Below, one piece after another: positions 11,201 to 22,950 of a stretch of 64,000 nt of DNA (its first letter is position 1; each line of letters opens with the position of its first letter). The notes beneath the pieces were generated by a model, which saw only the letters and a program-made list of their open reading frames with translations, was not told the origin of the DNA and ran no database searches. The stretch comes from Prosopocoilus inquinatus. Lineage: Eukaryota; Arthropoda; Insecta; Coleoptera; Lucanidae. The stretch lies in contig CM069876.1 of the NCBI GenBank assembly GCA_036172665.1, forward strand, positions 42,563,001-42,627,000, given 5' to 3'. A program made the position numbers and the translations under genes.

Positions 11201-12856
11201 GTCTTGTAAAAAATAATTTATGAGGATTTGGGCTTGACATGCCATGATGAAACCATTTCAGAAGATTTTGAGCACTGACAAACACATCTGAAGTTGCTCA
11301 GTCAATTTTTCCAATAGTTCCATGACCTAAAACCCAGAATAAAACATGCCACACATAATAAGAATTCTAAATCTAAAATGGAGTTCCAGATTTCCCACCT
11401 TCCTCAAAAATTCAAGATGGAAAGGTCGAATGGGAAAGGCTAGGGCTGTTAAGTTTCAGGATGAAGAAGATCTTTAAGCTCATCTCCAGCAAATTGGACA
11501 TAGTATATTAACTTAAAGTCCTCTCTGCAGGAAACTAGAAGGACGATAGCGCTCCTGTATACTGTGTAAAAGAGCTCAAGCTGTCATTTGAGGATGCTGC
11601 GTTAGCTTTGTTCCTGCACAGTTCTAAAACAGTTCGAAACTGTACTGCTCATGCGCTTTAGCTAAACACACAACATTGTTAGCAAGAGCACATGAGCAGT
11701 ACAGTTTCGAACTGTTTTAGAACTGCGCAGGAACAAAGCTATTAATAATTGAACACACACCTACCGATTAGAATTTCCGGAATTACTCCCTAGCTTAAAT
11801 CTTCAAAAAAATTCTTCTTTCAGGCGGTAATTTAAGTAAGCCTCCATAGTTTAAGGAAGACAGAATTGAGATATGCAACCTACATTCTGTCTTTTTTTTT
11901 AATTTCGGACGAGTACTCTGAAATTTTGGCGCCAAAAACGAGCTTTATCGTAGCTGGCTGGAATTGACCAATAACAAAGCTCGTTTTTAGCGCCAAAATT
12001 TCAAAGTACTCCTCCAAAATAAAAAAGAAAACAGAGTATAATTGCTTTAAAAGTGTACAGGCAACTTAGTATATTTAAAAATTAAGACGGTTTCATTTTG
12101 ATTTACAGCCGTGTTTCTTACGTGAAGACCAAGTGAAGGTCAAAGGCGTCGAGCCTTTTGCATTGGCTTATTTCAAGATGAATAGAAACTAAAGATTTGT
12201 AAACCGCAAAGTCCGAAATAATTTTCTTTCTTTTGTAGAGAGAAAAGAGTGCGTAAAGTTTTTAGATTAGACGTTTAAACACATATTTTATGTTTTTGTT
12301 TTCACCTTTGTCTCGTGATAAATAAAATTAAACAAAAAAACAATGTGTAATTACTATAATTGATTTACTTAATAGTTAGTGTTTTTTTGACAAAGATTTA
12401 ATCTTTTTTTGCTCGAAAGGTAAAACAGTTTTTAGCAGTATTGCAGCACCACTGCATGAGACCACTCGTGAAAAATCGTGTGAGACTACTTACGATGGCG
12501 CATCCTGTATGTAATGGATAACGACAGTTCGTTGAGAAACATATACTGATGTAATAAAATAAATCAAATAAATAAATTAAACCACATACCGCTTATAGTA
12601 AAAAAAACTAATGGAGAAGGAGTTTAAACTAAGTAATAAAAAGTCAACACAAAACAAAGCGGTTATACACCCATTTTATCGAAAGAAAGAAAGGCAAGAA
12701 CACAAAATAAAAACTTGAACTGAAATTCAACACGTTTACATTATTTGGCTTTTGGGCAAATCAAAATTTTATTACGTGTGTGTAATCAATGCTTTAAAAC
12801 AAAAGAAAAAGAAAAATTATGAATTGAAAAATACTTACATTTTTGTGGCGATCCAT
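8265..12856 (-). CDS. Gene B: BIR-less IAP-like UBA-RING protein, complete model of 451 aa
   Basis: Fourteen exons: 12856-12839, 10847-10734, 10663-10544, 10328-10197, 10141-10073, 10017-9946, 9773-9732, 9573-9532, 9460-9416, 9364-9317, 9256-9182, 8991-8905, 8838-8623 and 8540-8265. All are multiples of 3 with phase-0 GT..AG joins. Residues 1-288 are a Ser/Thr/Lys/Gln/Asn-rich linker. Exon 13 holds one IAP-type UBA (EPALSALVLDLPFDQIKEAI.., then KKLKQTG). The last exon ends in a C3HC4 RING (about residues 402-451: CKIC, CGH, TCVEC, CPLC) and the terminal FFS typical of BIRC RINGs. Family knowledge: such RINGs are dimeric E3 ubiquitin ligases and the UBA binds ubiquitin. No BIR signature (CxxC..H..C) is present, so direct caspase binding is not predicted. 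The pairs of ASST/VSNS exons and the 14-codon AAST exon are internal duplications. An ordinary IAP fragment is unlikely because the model starts with its own ATG, shared with gene A. Confidence 0.85.
9031..9161. mobile_element. Palindromic MITE in a gene B intron, copy 1
   Basis: AATAGGTTTGTTCCTACGCG at the left is inverted as TAGGAACGAATCTATT at the right; the inner CTCATGCACGCTCG pairs with GCGAGAGCGCATGAG. Same family as 11603-11741. Confidence 0.8.
9458..9835 (-). repeat. Tandem exon duplication inside gene B
   Basis: Two direct copies of about 180-190 bp (9458-9648 and 9657-9835) each contain one 42-bp exon with its flanking intron sequence. The exons are 9573-9532 (AASTVLSKTTKKSP) and 9773-9732 (AASTALSKTAKKSP). 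Both keep acceptor TTTTACAG and donor GTAAGG, so both should be spliced in frame. The intron halves are nearly as similar as the exons, which points to a recent duplication. Confidence 0.9.
11603..11741. mobile_element. Palindromic MITE in a gene B intron, copy 2
   Basis: Near-perfect inverted arms (TAGCTTTGTTCCTGCACAGT and the complement ending CAGGAACAAAGCTA) enclose a short loop; arms are over 60 bp. It is more intact than the 9031 copy. Confidence 0.88.
11885..12036. mobile_element. Palindromic MITE of a second type in gene B intron 1
   Basis: Arms TACTCTGAAATTTTGGCGCC and GGCGCCAAAA / AGCGCCAAAATTTCAAAGTA are inverted around TAGCTGGCTGGAATTGACCA. Ends run into CTGTC(T)n and (A)nACAG. 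Confidence 0.8.
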
Positions 12857-12930
12857 CTCTTCGTGTTGGTCGTTCTTCTCTTCTGCTAATAAAACTTACA
12901 GGTATTGCCAACACGAGAATTTAAATAAGT
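12857..12930 (-). promoter_or_regulatory. Proximal 5' region of gene B
   Basis: This is the gene B counterpart of the block upstream of gene A (GTTCTTC..GCTAATAAAAC). It ends in a G-rich tract, with a run of G at 12988-13000 lying further upstream. Confidence 0.4.
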
Positions 12931-13181
12931 ATACATTGCTTAAAACGTGAATGCGCGCGAGCCAATGAAAATTGAAGGGGGTGGTGGTGGGGGGGGGGGG
13001 TGGATTAACAAATAAATCGAAAATTAAAACTTACTGCGTTAACTGTTTGTTAAGATTACAAGTTTTATCTATTCAGTAATATCTGCAAAAAACTGCTTAA
13101 ATAAAAGATGTAATATGTAATGAAGCGTCAAGGGGTGTTTATAATTAGGGCCGGCGCGGAAGGCGGTTAGCAAGGTAAGCA

Positions 13182-13346
13182 CAGTGGCGGCTCGTGATGA
13201 TTTACTGTGGGTGGGCAACAATTGCAAAAGTACACGTGCATTTTCCAAATAAATTTGTTTTTCGGGGCTGTCCCGATGTGGAACTGGAACGTGCAATTTC
13301 AATAGGACGGGGTGGGTATTGCCCACACCCCGACGAGCCGTCACTG
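13182..13346. mobile_element. Non-autonomous hAT-type element (165 bp) with 8-bp target duplication
   Basis: Terminal inverted repeats are CAGTGGCGGCTCGT and ACGAGCCGTCACTG. The 8-bp sequence GGTAAGCA directly flanks both sides (13174-13181 and 13347-13354). CAGTG..CACTG ends with an 8-bp duplication are diagnostic of the hAT superfamily. No transposase is present. Confidence 0.93.
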
Positions 13347-15521
13347 GGTAAGCAAGGCATGAGGACGCCGTTACAAGAGGGGGCGCCAAAACGATGAAAA
13401 ATTAAAAACATTTTTGTTATATTACGAATATTAATTTATGCGACTTGATTCATTATTTTTACAAAATAAGGACATATCAATACATACAGGATGTCCGCAA
13501 ATGGACTGGAAATGAGGATACATTTTTTTGTTTCCAGCTTTAGAGAAAAGCAGAAACTTTTATAAAGAATAATAAATTTTTCTCTAACGTTGAAAGTAAT
13601 AAAGTTTTTCTACTTTTTCAATTTATATGGGGGACACGCTATATAAGTTTTGAAATCTGATTTGTTTTTAAAAGTCGTAATTGGAGAAGAATTTTATGAT
13701 GTTCTATGTCTGCCAGAAAAATTATTTTTAATTAAATTACGTTAAAAACAAAAAGAATGTACACAAAAGACTTTCCTGTAATATTTATTGAGAATTTTTG
13801 TATAGGGCTGAAAAATGTATTATATATATTGTAATTATATATATTGTTTTTCTTAAAATAAAATATCAAAAATTATGAAAAATTATTATTTGAAGATGAA
13901 CAATTTTCTAGAAAATTATAGGTTTTCTAACTAGCAGAAACTTTTATAAATATTTATAATACTTTTTTAAAGTTGAAAATAATAAAGTTTTCCTCTTTCT
14001 CAGTACATTTGAGGACACCCTATACATTAAAATAAGCAATTATTTTTGAAATGTGATTTGTCTTTATTAAAGACATAACTGAAAAGGAATTATAAGAAGT
14101 CTCTTAAAAATAGTTTCTAGTAAATTACATCATTTATATTAGTTCTCAAATTTGAGCATATTAACAAGAACTATTTCTATACAAATGCAATTAATGGGGA
14201 GAGATTATATTATATTTCGAAGTTAAACATTGTTTATAAAAAATATTTCCATTCAAAAACGTCTTAAGATACTTATAGTTATGTAATGGCATTTTTTTCG
14301 TTATCTTTAATAAATCAGTGAAATATGTTTAAAAAAACATCTATATAATACCATATAATATAAATCTTTATACAGGGTGATACATTTTGAAACGCAACAT
14401 AGGAAATGCCATGTTAATTTAAATGTGCCGAATATTGGCATCCCTAATTATTTTACAGTAAAATTCCATTTAGATTTTCTAAAGTACTCTTGAAGATGAT
14501 TCTGTCTGTGAAATTTGAGAATTTTTTGTTCGCTCAGTTTCAAGATATTTAAAAGCGATTCTGTAACTGAATTCAATTTTTACCAAACTAGCCAATACTC
14601 GAGCACCTTTAAATTAACATGGGATTTACTATGTTATGTTTCTAAATGCAGCACCCCGTATACCTTTACTATTACTACCGACCATCCCATTCTACAATCT
14701 CATACAAAATGGTTGAGATGATCAAAACCCTCTCTTTCTCTTAACATAGAGAAGGCTGATGACGTACGATGGTTATTTTTCAAGTTACGAGAAATAAGCT
14801 TGCCTGTGCAGATTCTTTATTTATAAAACTTTTTTAATAGTTTCAGTAGCAATCATTTAAAATGGTCCAAAAACAATTTTTTGGAAAAATAATGGAGATT
14901 TTCAAATTAAATTATTTGGTTATGGAACCATAGAAATATAGGCACTTTTTTTAATCGTTTTCATATTAATGGCACCAGCTTTTGCAGACGGGTCACCTTT
15001 TTTGAGACACCTGTATTTTGAAGAAGGGGCACGCCAATAATTACTGTTGGCGTAAGGGCGACGACTGCCCTTCCTTCGGTCCTGTTTGTAATGCAAATAA
15101 AACAATAACAAACAAAAATAAAAAATACTAATTGTCGTACTTATGTTACAATAACGTTGCATGCTACAACGAAACGAAAACAAAGCAAGAACTTTGTTAT
15201 GAAATCCAACTCTTTAATTGTTTTGAAATGTAAATGTGAAATAAGATTAATTACAATTACAAACTCACAATCATATAAACAATAAAAACATTTTTTAAAC
15301 ATTTCTGTTGGTTAAAAAGTACAGCTATTAAAAGCCTTCGAATAAACGCAGGAAGGGATAGTCATGAACCGGTTGCTTATCTGATGAACATTTGTCCCAA
15401 CGCCCACTTTATACAGGCCTGATTCAGTAGGTGAGAGAATACCCCGACTTGAAAATAGATTCATCTGAAATGAGGTCCAGCACAAACGAAATTCACCATT
15501 CAAGTTTAAGTCTACCCGTCC

Positions 15522-15600
15522 TTATCAGCAGGGGAAAGAATTCGGCCCACTTAATGTTGGATGCTTTTCACGCCGAATGTACTATGTACTCCTTCCTTTT
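15522..15600. mobile_element. Half copy of the GGAAAAGAATTC palindromic element
   Basis: ATCAGCAGGGGAAAGAATTC and CGCCGAATGTACTATG match the reverse complement of 46070-46150. The other arm is missing. Confidence 0.65.
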
Positions 15601-16093
15601 CTCGACACAACAGCGAAACGCTTGCGTCACTGTCCCCAGAAACTCGATATCCCTGAGGTCTGATATTCCTACGCGAAGACTCAGGCCTGTCTTTAAAGAC
15701 GGTGTTGTTTGTGTTGAAAATTGTGTGTTTAAATTCTCGCATTGACTCTGTTTGAATTCTAATATTGACTCTGTCTACCCTTTTCGCATATTTGTGATTA
15801 TTTGTCGTTGTTTTAAAATGAGAACATCGGCAACACAACAGACAGGAGGCTGTTTCTATGGTCTCAATTTGATTAGGTTCAACAACCTGTATACTGTAAT
15901 GATAACTTAAAGAATTCTTGCATTACCTAACAAATTCTTCTTAGGTACTTTTTAAATTTAAAAACCGGCAAACATTACGTTTAGTTTGAATACTTTTCCT
16001 CTGACCTTTGCGCGCACAAGGAAAATGTAATAATTACAAAATCTGCAAGCTCAGTATGGTTTATTTGCCAAATTAAAAAAAAAATACACCAAT

Positions 16094-19000
16094 TCATGGC
16101 AAAAACGTTCTAAGAGTCGATTGTATGGGACTTCTACATAACGGACAATTTTTCAAACTTTTCGAACAACCCAAGCACGTAATGAGGTGGCCACACTGGA
16201 CGAAGACAACGCAGATTTCCTCGTCCATGCAAATTTTGCACAGCCTCTCCTCACCAGAGTGCCCCATACTCTTTTCGGTCAATGCAGTCTTATCCACTGG
16301 AAGCTCTTCCTCTTCGGGAATGTTTAACGCGGCTTCTATGAGGGCATCATCTGAAGAAAAGCCACACCCCGTTCGCTCTAACTTTTCCTTTATGGCCTGT
16401 TTAACTCGCCTGAGAGATAAACCCAAATTCAAGGCGGCCAAGGCAGGTTCTGATCGCAGGCAGAGCTGAATTTCGATCTCGCTGATCTGCTTTGGGCTTG
16501 CGCAGGCGTCTTCTTGGTGGCGCCCCTAAAACAGCCTACTTCAAAAAAGGGGGGAAAAGCAAGGGGCGTAGTACCTCTTCTTTGAATTTTAAAACGTCTT
16601 CTATTAGGTCATCCCCCGATTGGAAGCCAAACCCCGTTCGTTCCAGTTTTTCTTTTATGGCTCGCTTTATTTCGCCCACGGGGAGACCGATGTTCAGCGC
16701 CGCCATGGCAGGTTCCAGCAAGAGGTAAGCCTCGACGTCGGCTTCGTTAAATGTTTCTCTCTTGACTTCTTTCTGCAAGACATGTACACTCAGATTGAGG
16801 AGGAGGAAATCGGTTGAAGACTTACGTTTGCTTCGTACGCTTCCGAATTTGATGACGTTGAAGTTCCACTCTGCAATAAAAGGAGAGGAGAAACTCATCA
16901 CAATTGAGAGAGCTAACACTCACGCTTCTTCCTTCATCGTTTGCCTTTCGGACAAAGAGGAAAGGGAAGCGTTTCCTAAAGCTTTGGCTCGATAATCTTC
17001 TATACAACTGCAAAGTTATCTTTTTATACTTTATTTTATTCGTTACAGAATGAATTGTAGTTATCAGAAAACGAATAGGTCTGTTCAAGAAAAAGAAATT
17101 AAGGCCTAGATGTCCCAGATTTGTTATAAAGCTGTCTGCATTTACCTTTTTCGATGGGCTTTGTTGTTGGCTTGATGTCGATGTTGATACCAACGGAGGA
17201 ATGTTAACCAGAGAAGAACATCCAGAGTCAAGTGGTGGTACCTGTGAAGATAACTTATACAAGAAACATTTACCAAAGAATTTTTTAATAGTCTTGACAC
17301 GACATGAAATTTCAAATTGGAACTGACATACATTTTGCGTGGGTTTCCTGGAATCATTTCTTGGGGGTGGTACTGGTGACCGTAAGTTGTTATTATGTGC
17401 GTTACAACCAGGGATCTAAAACAGTATAAGTAAATTAGTTGAGGTCTGCAGCCAAAAACATCTTTCGCGCATTAATTAAAACGAAATAAAATGTTCAACT
17501 TACGACGGTTTGAGTCTCAGTCACTCTCAACGGAGGAAGCAAAGGTACCCTTAATGGTTCTAGAATATCGTCTAGAGAGGTCTGAAAAACATCCAAATTT
17601 ATGTAACTGCACCAGTTCTACATTTGTGGCTTACATTTTCCCAAGGCCTTTGCGTTTTGTCTGCTCTTGGCTGAGGAGGTGGTAGATGTATTACAGGTGG
17701 TGGTGGAGGTGGACGTGAAATAGTATACCCCGAGAATGGCGGAGGGTGGCTTGTATTCTGTGGAGGATTCTGAATTTCATTCGGCCTTGGAAGTGGAATT
17801 GGGGAAGGTACTGGTGAACGTAAGTTGTTACCATTTGCACTATAATCAAGGATCTAAAACAGTATAAAACAATTAATTAGTTGACGACTAATCAGAAAAA
17901 ATATATCAAAACGAAATATAATATTCAACATACGACGGTTTGAGTCTCTGGCACCCTCAATGGAGGAAACGGGGGTATCCTTAATGGTCTAAAGACATCG
18001 ACTAAAGAGTCCTGAAAAATATTCAAATTTATGCAATTACATCCATTCTATATCTGTAGCTTACATTTTCTAAAGGCCTTTGGGTCTCCTCAGTTCTTGG
18101 TGGGGGAGGTGGTAGAAATATTACAGGTGGCGGTGGAGGCAAACGTGAAATAATATACCCCGACGTTGGTGGAGGGTGACTTGGATTCTGCAGAGGATTT
18201 TGAATTTCATTCGGCCTTGGAAGTGGAATTGGATGCTGTAATTATTAAAACGCAAATGCTTCGGGAAATCCAGACATGATGGAAGAACAAGAGAAAGCCC
18301 ATCGCTTTCATTTGTTCTTAGGGGGAGACGTAGCAAAAGCATCATGGGTAGGGACGGATGTTAAAGTATCACAACTTAATGCCAATGAAGGCAACTTACG
18401 TTTTCTAGCGGATTTTGGATTTCACACGATCTTGGTGCTGGAATTGGAGGCTGTAACTTAAAAAAAAATTAGCAAAAATGCAACATGGATAAAAAAAGAG
18501 AGGTAACAGGAAAGGATATTTGCTTTCAAAAATACCTAACGGAAGTGTTGGTTCGTAAAAATATGTAGATCTAGATCGACTTAAAACAGAATCAGCAGAA
18601 GAGTGCTTCCTCAAGAACTTTGAATGAAAAGTTAGAGGTTAAAAGGTCTTGGAATTTTGTGGGGGAGGAGCTGCGAATATTAAAGTGGGCGTAATCATTA
18701 ACACCTAAGTGACAAGTTTCATTTTAACAGAGGGTGACTTACGTTCTCTGAAGGATTTTGAACTTCGTTCGATCTTGGTAGTGGAATTGGAACCTGTAAC
18801 ACCGAGGTCAGATGTATGCAAAGTGTTTCAAGAAAAACAAAGAAGGTAGAGACTACCGCGTGTTTCTTAAAATTTTAGCTTCATTGATTCTATACTTAAA
18901 AGCAGTTGAAGAAATATGAATAAACAATCCAAAAGGAAATATAATATTTAGGGTTTTCAAATTTTGTTTCGTCTTCCATAAAGTTAGTGACTGTCTAGTT

Positions 19001-22000
19001 TGGAATCGTCAAGAAATAATGATCGAATGTAATAGCGCCATCAAGGGGTCTAGGATAATTCGCCGTCGCCAATTCGCCGTGAGTACAAATGGCAAACTCA
19101 CCGTCGACAAAATTCGCCGTGACAATAATAATGAAGTACGATAATTATACGTAAAAAAAATCAAAAAGCTTAAATGATTGATAAAAAAATTAATTCAATA
19201 GGTATAAGGTTGCGATAAAGTAACATAACATAAATTCAATATTTTCTCAACAGCGCGCGGATCCGCCTCTTCCCGCAAGTATTTCTTACACCACAGGATG
19301 TTTCCGGAAATCTTACATATTTTAAAAAAAAATAATTTTTAAACATTAAACGGACACTGTTAAAAATAGAAGGAATTTCGGCGAACGTTATTTTAGTAAA
19401 ATATAACGTACAGTGGCGAACAAGCAAAAAAAAAAAACACTGAAATTGATGAAATTTGTTCAAAACAAAAGTAAAACGTCCAACGTAAAACATGCTTGAG
19501 GAAAGTTCCGCCGTTCGATAAGAGATGGCGCTGTCAGTTGCTCTCTGAAATTACTTACTTACTTAATTGCGGCTGATGAAAAATAAAAACGAATATTAAT
19601 TCTAGCGTTTCCTCCAGCTGCACCTGTGTGCACTCTGGATATCTCTATCTCGTTTTATTACGTAAAGCTGAACCGAGATGGAAATACACTCAGTGCACAC
19701 TAGTGCAATCAGTCGAAAACGCTATTAATCATACAAATGTAATTAATTTGACAGTTGTCAAGGAGAAGTATTCTTTCTTGCTTCCTAAAAACAAGAGCAA
19801 AAAGGGACAAAAAAGATGAAAACAAATGAAAAAATATCAAGAATCAGAACAAATAACAGAAGAAAACATTAACCTGCAAAAAAAAAAACAAAAACAAAAA
19901 AGAGAAATGAAAGAAACTGCAATACAACAAAATACAACGAAAGCGAATGAAGAAAAAAAAACAAAACAAAAGCGAATTATCGTCAACACCAAGTGGAACG
20001 AAAAAGTAACGGTTTCCCGGACGAATCAAAAAAATCGTAGAAAATAAAAGCAAACAGTAAAAAAGTCAATAATACACAAAAGTAAAAAAGAAATCCATAG
20101 TACGAAAGACGAACGCATAGCGAATAGAAAAAAACAAAAGGAAACCGAGATGAACAAAAAAACAAATGAACCTCCAGATGAAAAGTAAAGAGATAAAACT
20201 AATAGAAAACAAAAGAAAGCAGAAAGCGTCAGTCAATAAAATGTGAAAACTCAATTAGATACAAATAAACAAAAGAAAAACGTAACGAACAGAAAAACAA
20301 CAAGAGAAAAGTGATGACCAAGATGAACAAAAAAAAACAAATGAATCTCCAGACGAAAAATAAACAGAGAAAACTAATAGGAAACAAAAGAAAAATGTAA
20401 AAAGCGTCAATACAAACAAACAAACAAAACAAACGAACCGAATAAAATGCACTATATCAATTACTTCAAACAAGAAAAAAAAAGAAAAGACAATAAAAAC
20501 TCGTAGGAAACAAAAGAGAAGTGTAAAAAGGAATGAGTAAAATCCGAAAACAAATTCGATTAAAAAGGGAAGAATGCGATAAACAAAAAAAAAACAATAG
20601 AAGAATGAATGGACAAAGAAAACTAGACAAAAAAAAATAAACGCCGATTTTCCGGCGCAAAACTTTTGCGGGTCAGAAACCCGGCAGGGAACAAAAAAAA
20701 AAACAAAACAAAAGCGAATTATCATCAACACCAAGTTGAACGAAAAATTAACGGTTTTCCGGACGAATAAAAAAATTCGTAGAAAATAAAAGCAAACTGC
20801 AAAGAAAGTCAATTATACTCAAAAGCAAAAAAAAAAACCGTAGTACGAAAGCATAACAAACAGAAAAAAAAACAAAAGAAAATTGATGACCGAGATGAAC
20901 AAAACACAAATGAATCTCCAGACGAAAAAGAAAAATAAAAGAAAAAACTGATAAGAAACAAAAGGAAAATGTATAAAGCGTCAGTCAACGAAGTGCGAAG
21001 AACCAACTTAATAAAAACAAACGAAAGAGAAATATGACAACATAAAATGAATTTTAAACAAAGAAATATAAACAATTTCGGTTAAAGTTTAAACTTTAAA
21101 AACTATTTTCTTATAATTTTCATCGGACAAGAGTCGGCTTCACTTATATTTTCAGGTTCTGCTCAAGATTATGCTCATTTTCATATAAATCAAAATCACC
21201 ACGTGTTTAAAGTCAGTCGTACTCGTGATATTCATGCACAAAAGTTGATGAATTATTTTCAAAAATTTGACAAATTGTAAAGTTAATGCAATGTAAAGTT
21301 ATGATTAATTAATTAATTTCATTTGATTCAAAATTACTACGGGTGGAATTTAAACTAGTTCAATGCAACATATGAACTTTCCCAGCTGATAAGTCCTGAA
21401 CAGGAAAAAAACTATAGTCATAACAAGATAAAAATAGCGCCACCCGTAGGACCGTGCGAATATGTTCCCTCTTCCCAGTCGAGCTAAATTAATTTAAAAA
21501 CTTGTTCAAGTTGCTCTTGATTTAGGCAACCTATGTTGCGCCTGTGAATTAATCGAGGAGCGGTGGAAGTTTTTAATATAAACAACCAGGCATCGCTGCG
21601 GAAAATAATGCTAAATTAATTAGTGTCCACCCAATTAGTGTTTAACCATGCTGTTGCTTTTGCCATTGCATTGCAAAGAAACGTCTTCAAGATAACTTGA
21701 GTATGTATGCGCGTGTGTGTTTGTACACGCTGTGAAAAACTAATCGAAGACCCCCGGGGTACTGTAATGTCTCTGTTGCTGCGTTCTACCTGATAAGGTA
21801 TGGTAATTGTTATGCTGCATTTCATATTCTCTTTTTCAAAATGTATTTAAATTTATTTTTACACTTTTTTAATTTAGTTTTGTATAAATTTAAAATTCAT
21901 TGTAGCACATGAAGGAATTTTTTTGTTGTACCTATAGTTTTTAAAATTCAAGATCCGCCTTCGAAGGAAGGAAATACTCACTTTAACAGCCATTTAATCC

Positions 22001-22828
22001 GAAAGTTCCCATGCTCTTTAGTTACTTAAAAAGCATCGTGGTGACAGCAAGATTCTATTAAATTTAAAATTGTTTTTAATTCATTTAAAGCACGCCAACT
22101 GCTTAAATAGAAAACCAAAGGTGAGGGCAACGTTTATTATTCAATAAAGCCAAAAATTTTGTTGCAAATCGTTTTTGATTGCAGTGAAAACCTCGAGCAG
22201 CCTCTGTACAGCTGTTTCGGCCCTGTTTGGGACTTCGTCAACAGAGACGTAGCTCGACATTCCCACTGCAAAGTCAGGTCAAAAAGCGATAGTAGGATGT
22301 CGCTGTTTTATCTGTTAATAAAGCCAAAGTTCAGCAAGACAGCACTAACATTTTTGGCAGCTCTTAGATTAATGGGGGATGTCAATGGGGTTCAATTCAG
22401 TAACTTCAAACTTTCAATAACACCCCTCCCCCCGTACACTACAGTATTTAAGTACGAGCCTTAAACTATTTTTTTAATTTTCTTTCTAATTTGTTTATAA
22501 TCTTATTTCCTACAAATGTGATTCATACCTGTAATCCATCCCTGTGTTTGTTTTTGTCCTGGATCTAAAATGCAAAAAAAATTATGTCAAAACAAAATTA
22601 CCTTCAGTTTATTTACTCTGCTTACGAGTTTTTCTAATTTGGCCTTAAAATTATCATTCACACCACTGGTGACATCTTCATCGGGTTGTTGGCTCTGGAA
22701 GAAATTTAATTTAAAAAAAAAGAAAGCAAGAGTCACCCATAGCCAGGCATAAAACGATCCTCGATCTTCCAATGAAGATTTTTTAACGTACGAAATTAAT
22801 TTGTACTCACCATTTCACTGAACTCCAT
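16094..22828 (-). CDS. Gene C: BIR-less IAP-like protein with proline-rich N-half, two UBA-like modules and RING, about 556 aa
   Basis: Exons: 22828-22811 (MEFSEM), 22694-22602, 22564-22529, 18793-18743, 18450-18400, 18235-18065, 18011-17934, 17853-17635, 17581-17504, 17415-17332, 17241-17146, a possible 21-bp micro-exon at about 16938-16918 (ANDEGRS), 16870-16826, 16772-16575 and 16525-16094. All others are phase 0. Exon 2 looks helical (AKLEKLVSRVNKLK). Exons 4-9 repeat a motif like IPLPRPNEIQNP and carry PPPPP runs, possible SH3/WW/EVH1 ligands. The two penultimate and last exons each hold an IAP-type UBA (AALNIGLPVGEIKRAIKEKLERTGFG.. type, split here by exon). The last 50 residues are a C3HC4 RING (CKIC, CGH, TCLGC, CPLC) ending FLP. 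AATAAA lies at 16060-16065 (minus strand), about 30 bp past the stop. No BIR is seen. The 3.7 kb intron 18794-22528 holds satellite DNA, so the link between exons 3 and 4 is the weakest join. Confidence 0.8.
17504..18235 (-). repeat. Duplicated pair of proline-rich exons inside gene C
   Basis: Unit 18235-17934 and unit 17853-17504 each contain a long proline-rich exon (57 and 73 codons) followed by a 26-codon exon ending in ETQTV. The intervening introns are also alike. Shared blocks include PIPLPRPNEIQNP, SGYTISR/SGYIISR and the PPPPP tract. The second copy's first exon has a 5' extension (ILDYSANGNNLRSPVPS) that also matches the 28-codon exon 17415-17332, so parts of a third unit survive. 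Confidence 0.85.
19047..19140. mobile_element. Fragment of the AATTCGCCGTCG foldback element
   Basis: It begins GGGTCTAGGATAATTCGCCG, like the terminus of the complete element at 28612-29424, and carries several GCCGTCGCC/ATTCGCCGT units. No opposite arm is found, so it is truncated. It lies in the large gene C intron. Confidence 0.8.
19800..21080. repeat. Strongly purine-rich (A-rich) repeat array in the gene C intron
   Basis: The plus strand is almost entirely A/G with AACAAAA words. Modules at about 19975-20270 and 20715-21040 are clear direct copies (shared ACGAAAAA.TAACGGTTT, ATGAATCTCCAGACGAAAA, AAAGCGTCAGTCAA), with a partial one at about 20290-20440. Long F-rich minus-strand reading frames here are an artefact of composition. 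Confidence 0.85.
22130..22330. repeat. Dispersed repeat in the gene C intron
   Basis: The block AAAATTTTGTTGCAAATCGT through GACGTAGCTCGACATTCCCA matches the reverse complement of 25640-25830 in gene D intron 1. Its right end (AAAAAGCGATAGTAGGATGT) matches the complement of 1793-1850. Confidence 0.75.
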
Positions 22829-22950
22829 AATTCATAGTTTTTTTTTTTAACGCAGATGATAAAGTACACGTTAACGTCGAACGCTGCTTCGAAATAGATA
22901 TCTGGATATTTTAATCTCTCGGGCGATTGATTAGATAGTGGTTCCCCAAA
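22829..22950 (-). promoter_or_regulatory. Proximal promoter of gene C, duplicated at gene D
   Basis: On the minus strand the upstream DNA contains ATTAAAATATCCAGATATCT and TTCGAAGCAGC. The gene D counterpart at 25903-26010 has ATTAAAATCTTCAGATATGC and a better CCAAT-type box (AACCAATCGGCC). The similarity shows that the C/D duplication included promoter DNA. The TSS is not defined. Confidence 0.5.

Larger units (their letters stand above)
12931..16093. other. Intergenic region between genes B and C
   Basis: Contents are a G-rich tract, the hAT element (13182-13346), two diverged copies (about 13540 and 13920) of a TTTATAAA..GTTGAAA.TAATAAAGTTTT sequence near TACAGG-type ends, and half of a palindromic repeat at about 15522-15600. 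No gene is seen. Confidence 0.6.

Noticed and set aside
20255..20812. 185-codon minus-strand ORF rich in Phe
   Set aside because: It lies in the A-rich repeat array; composition alone gives F/L/S-rich frames, with overlapping frames of the same kind on the same strand. No domain.
22159..22464. 101-codon plus-strand ORF
   Set aside because: It falls within a dispersed repeat that is also present, inverted, at 25640-25830, where the frame is broken. No transposase motif is recognised.
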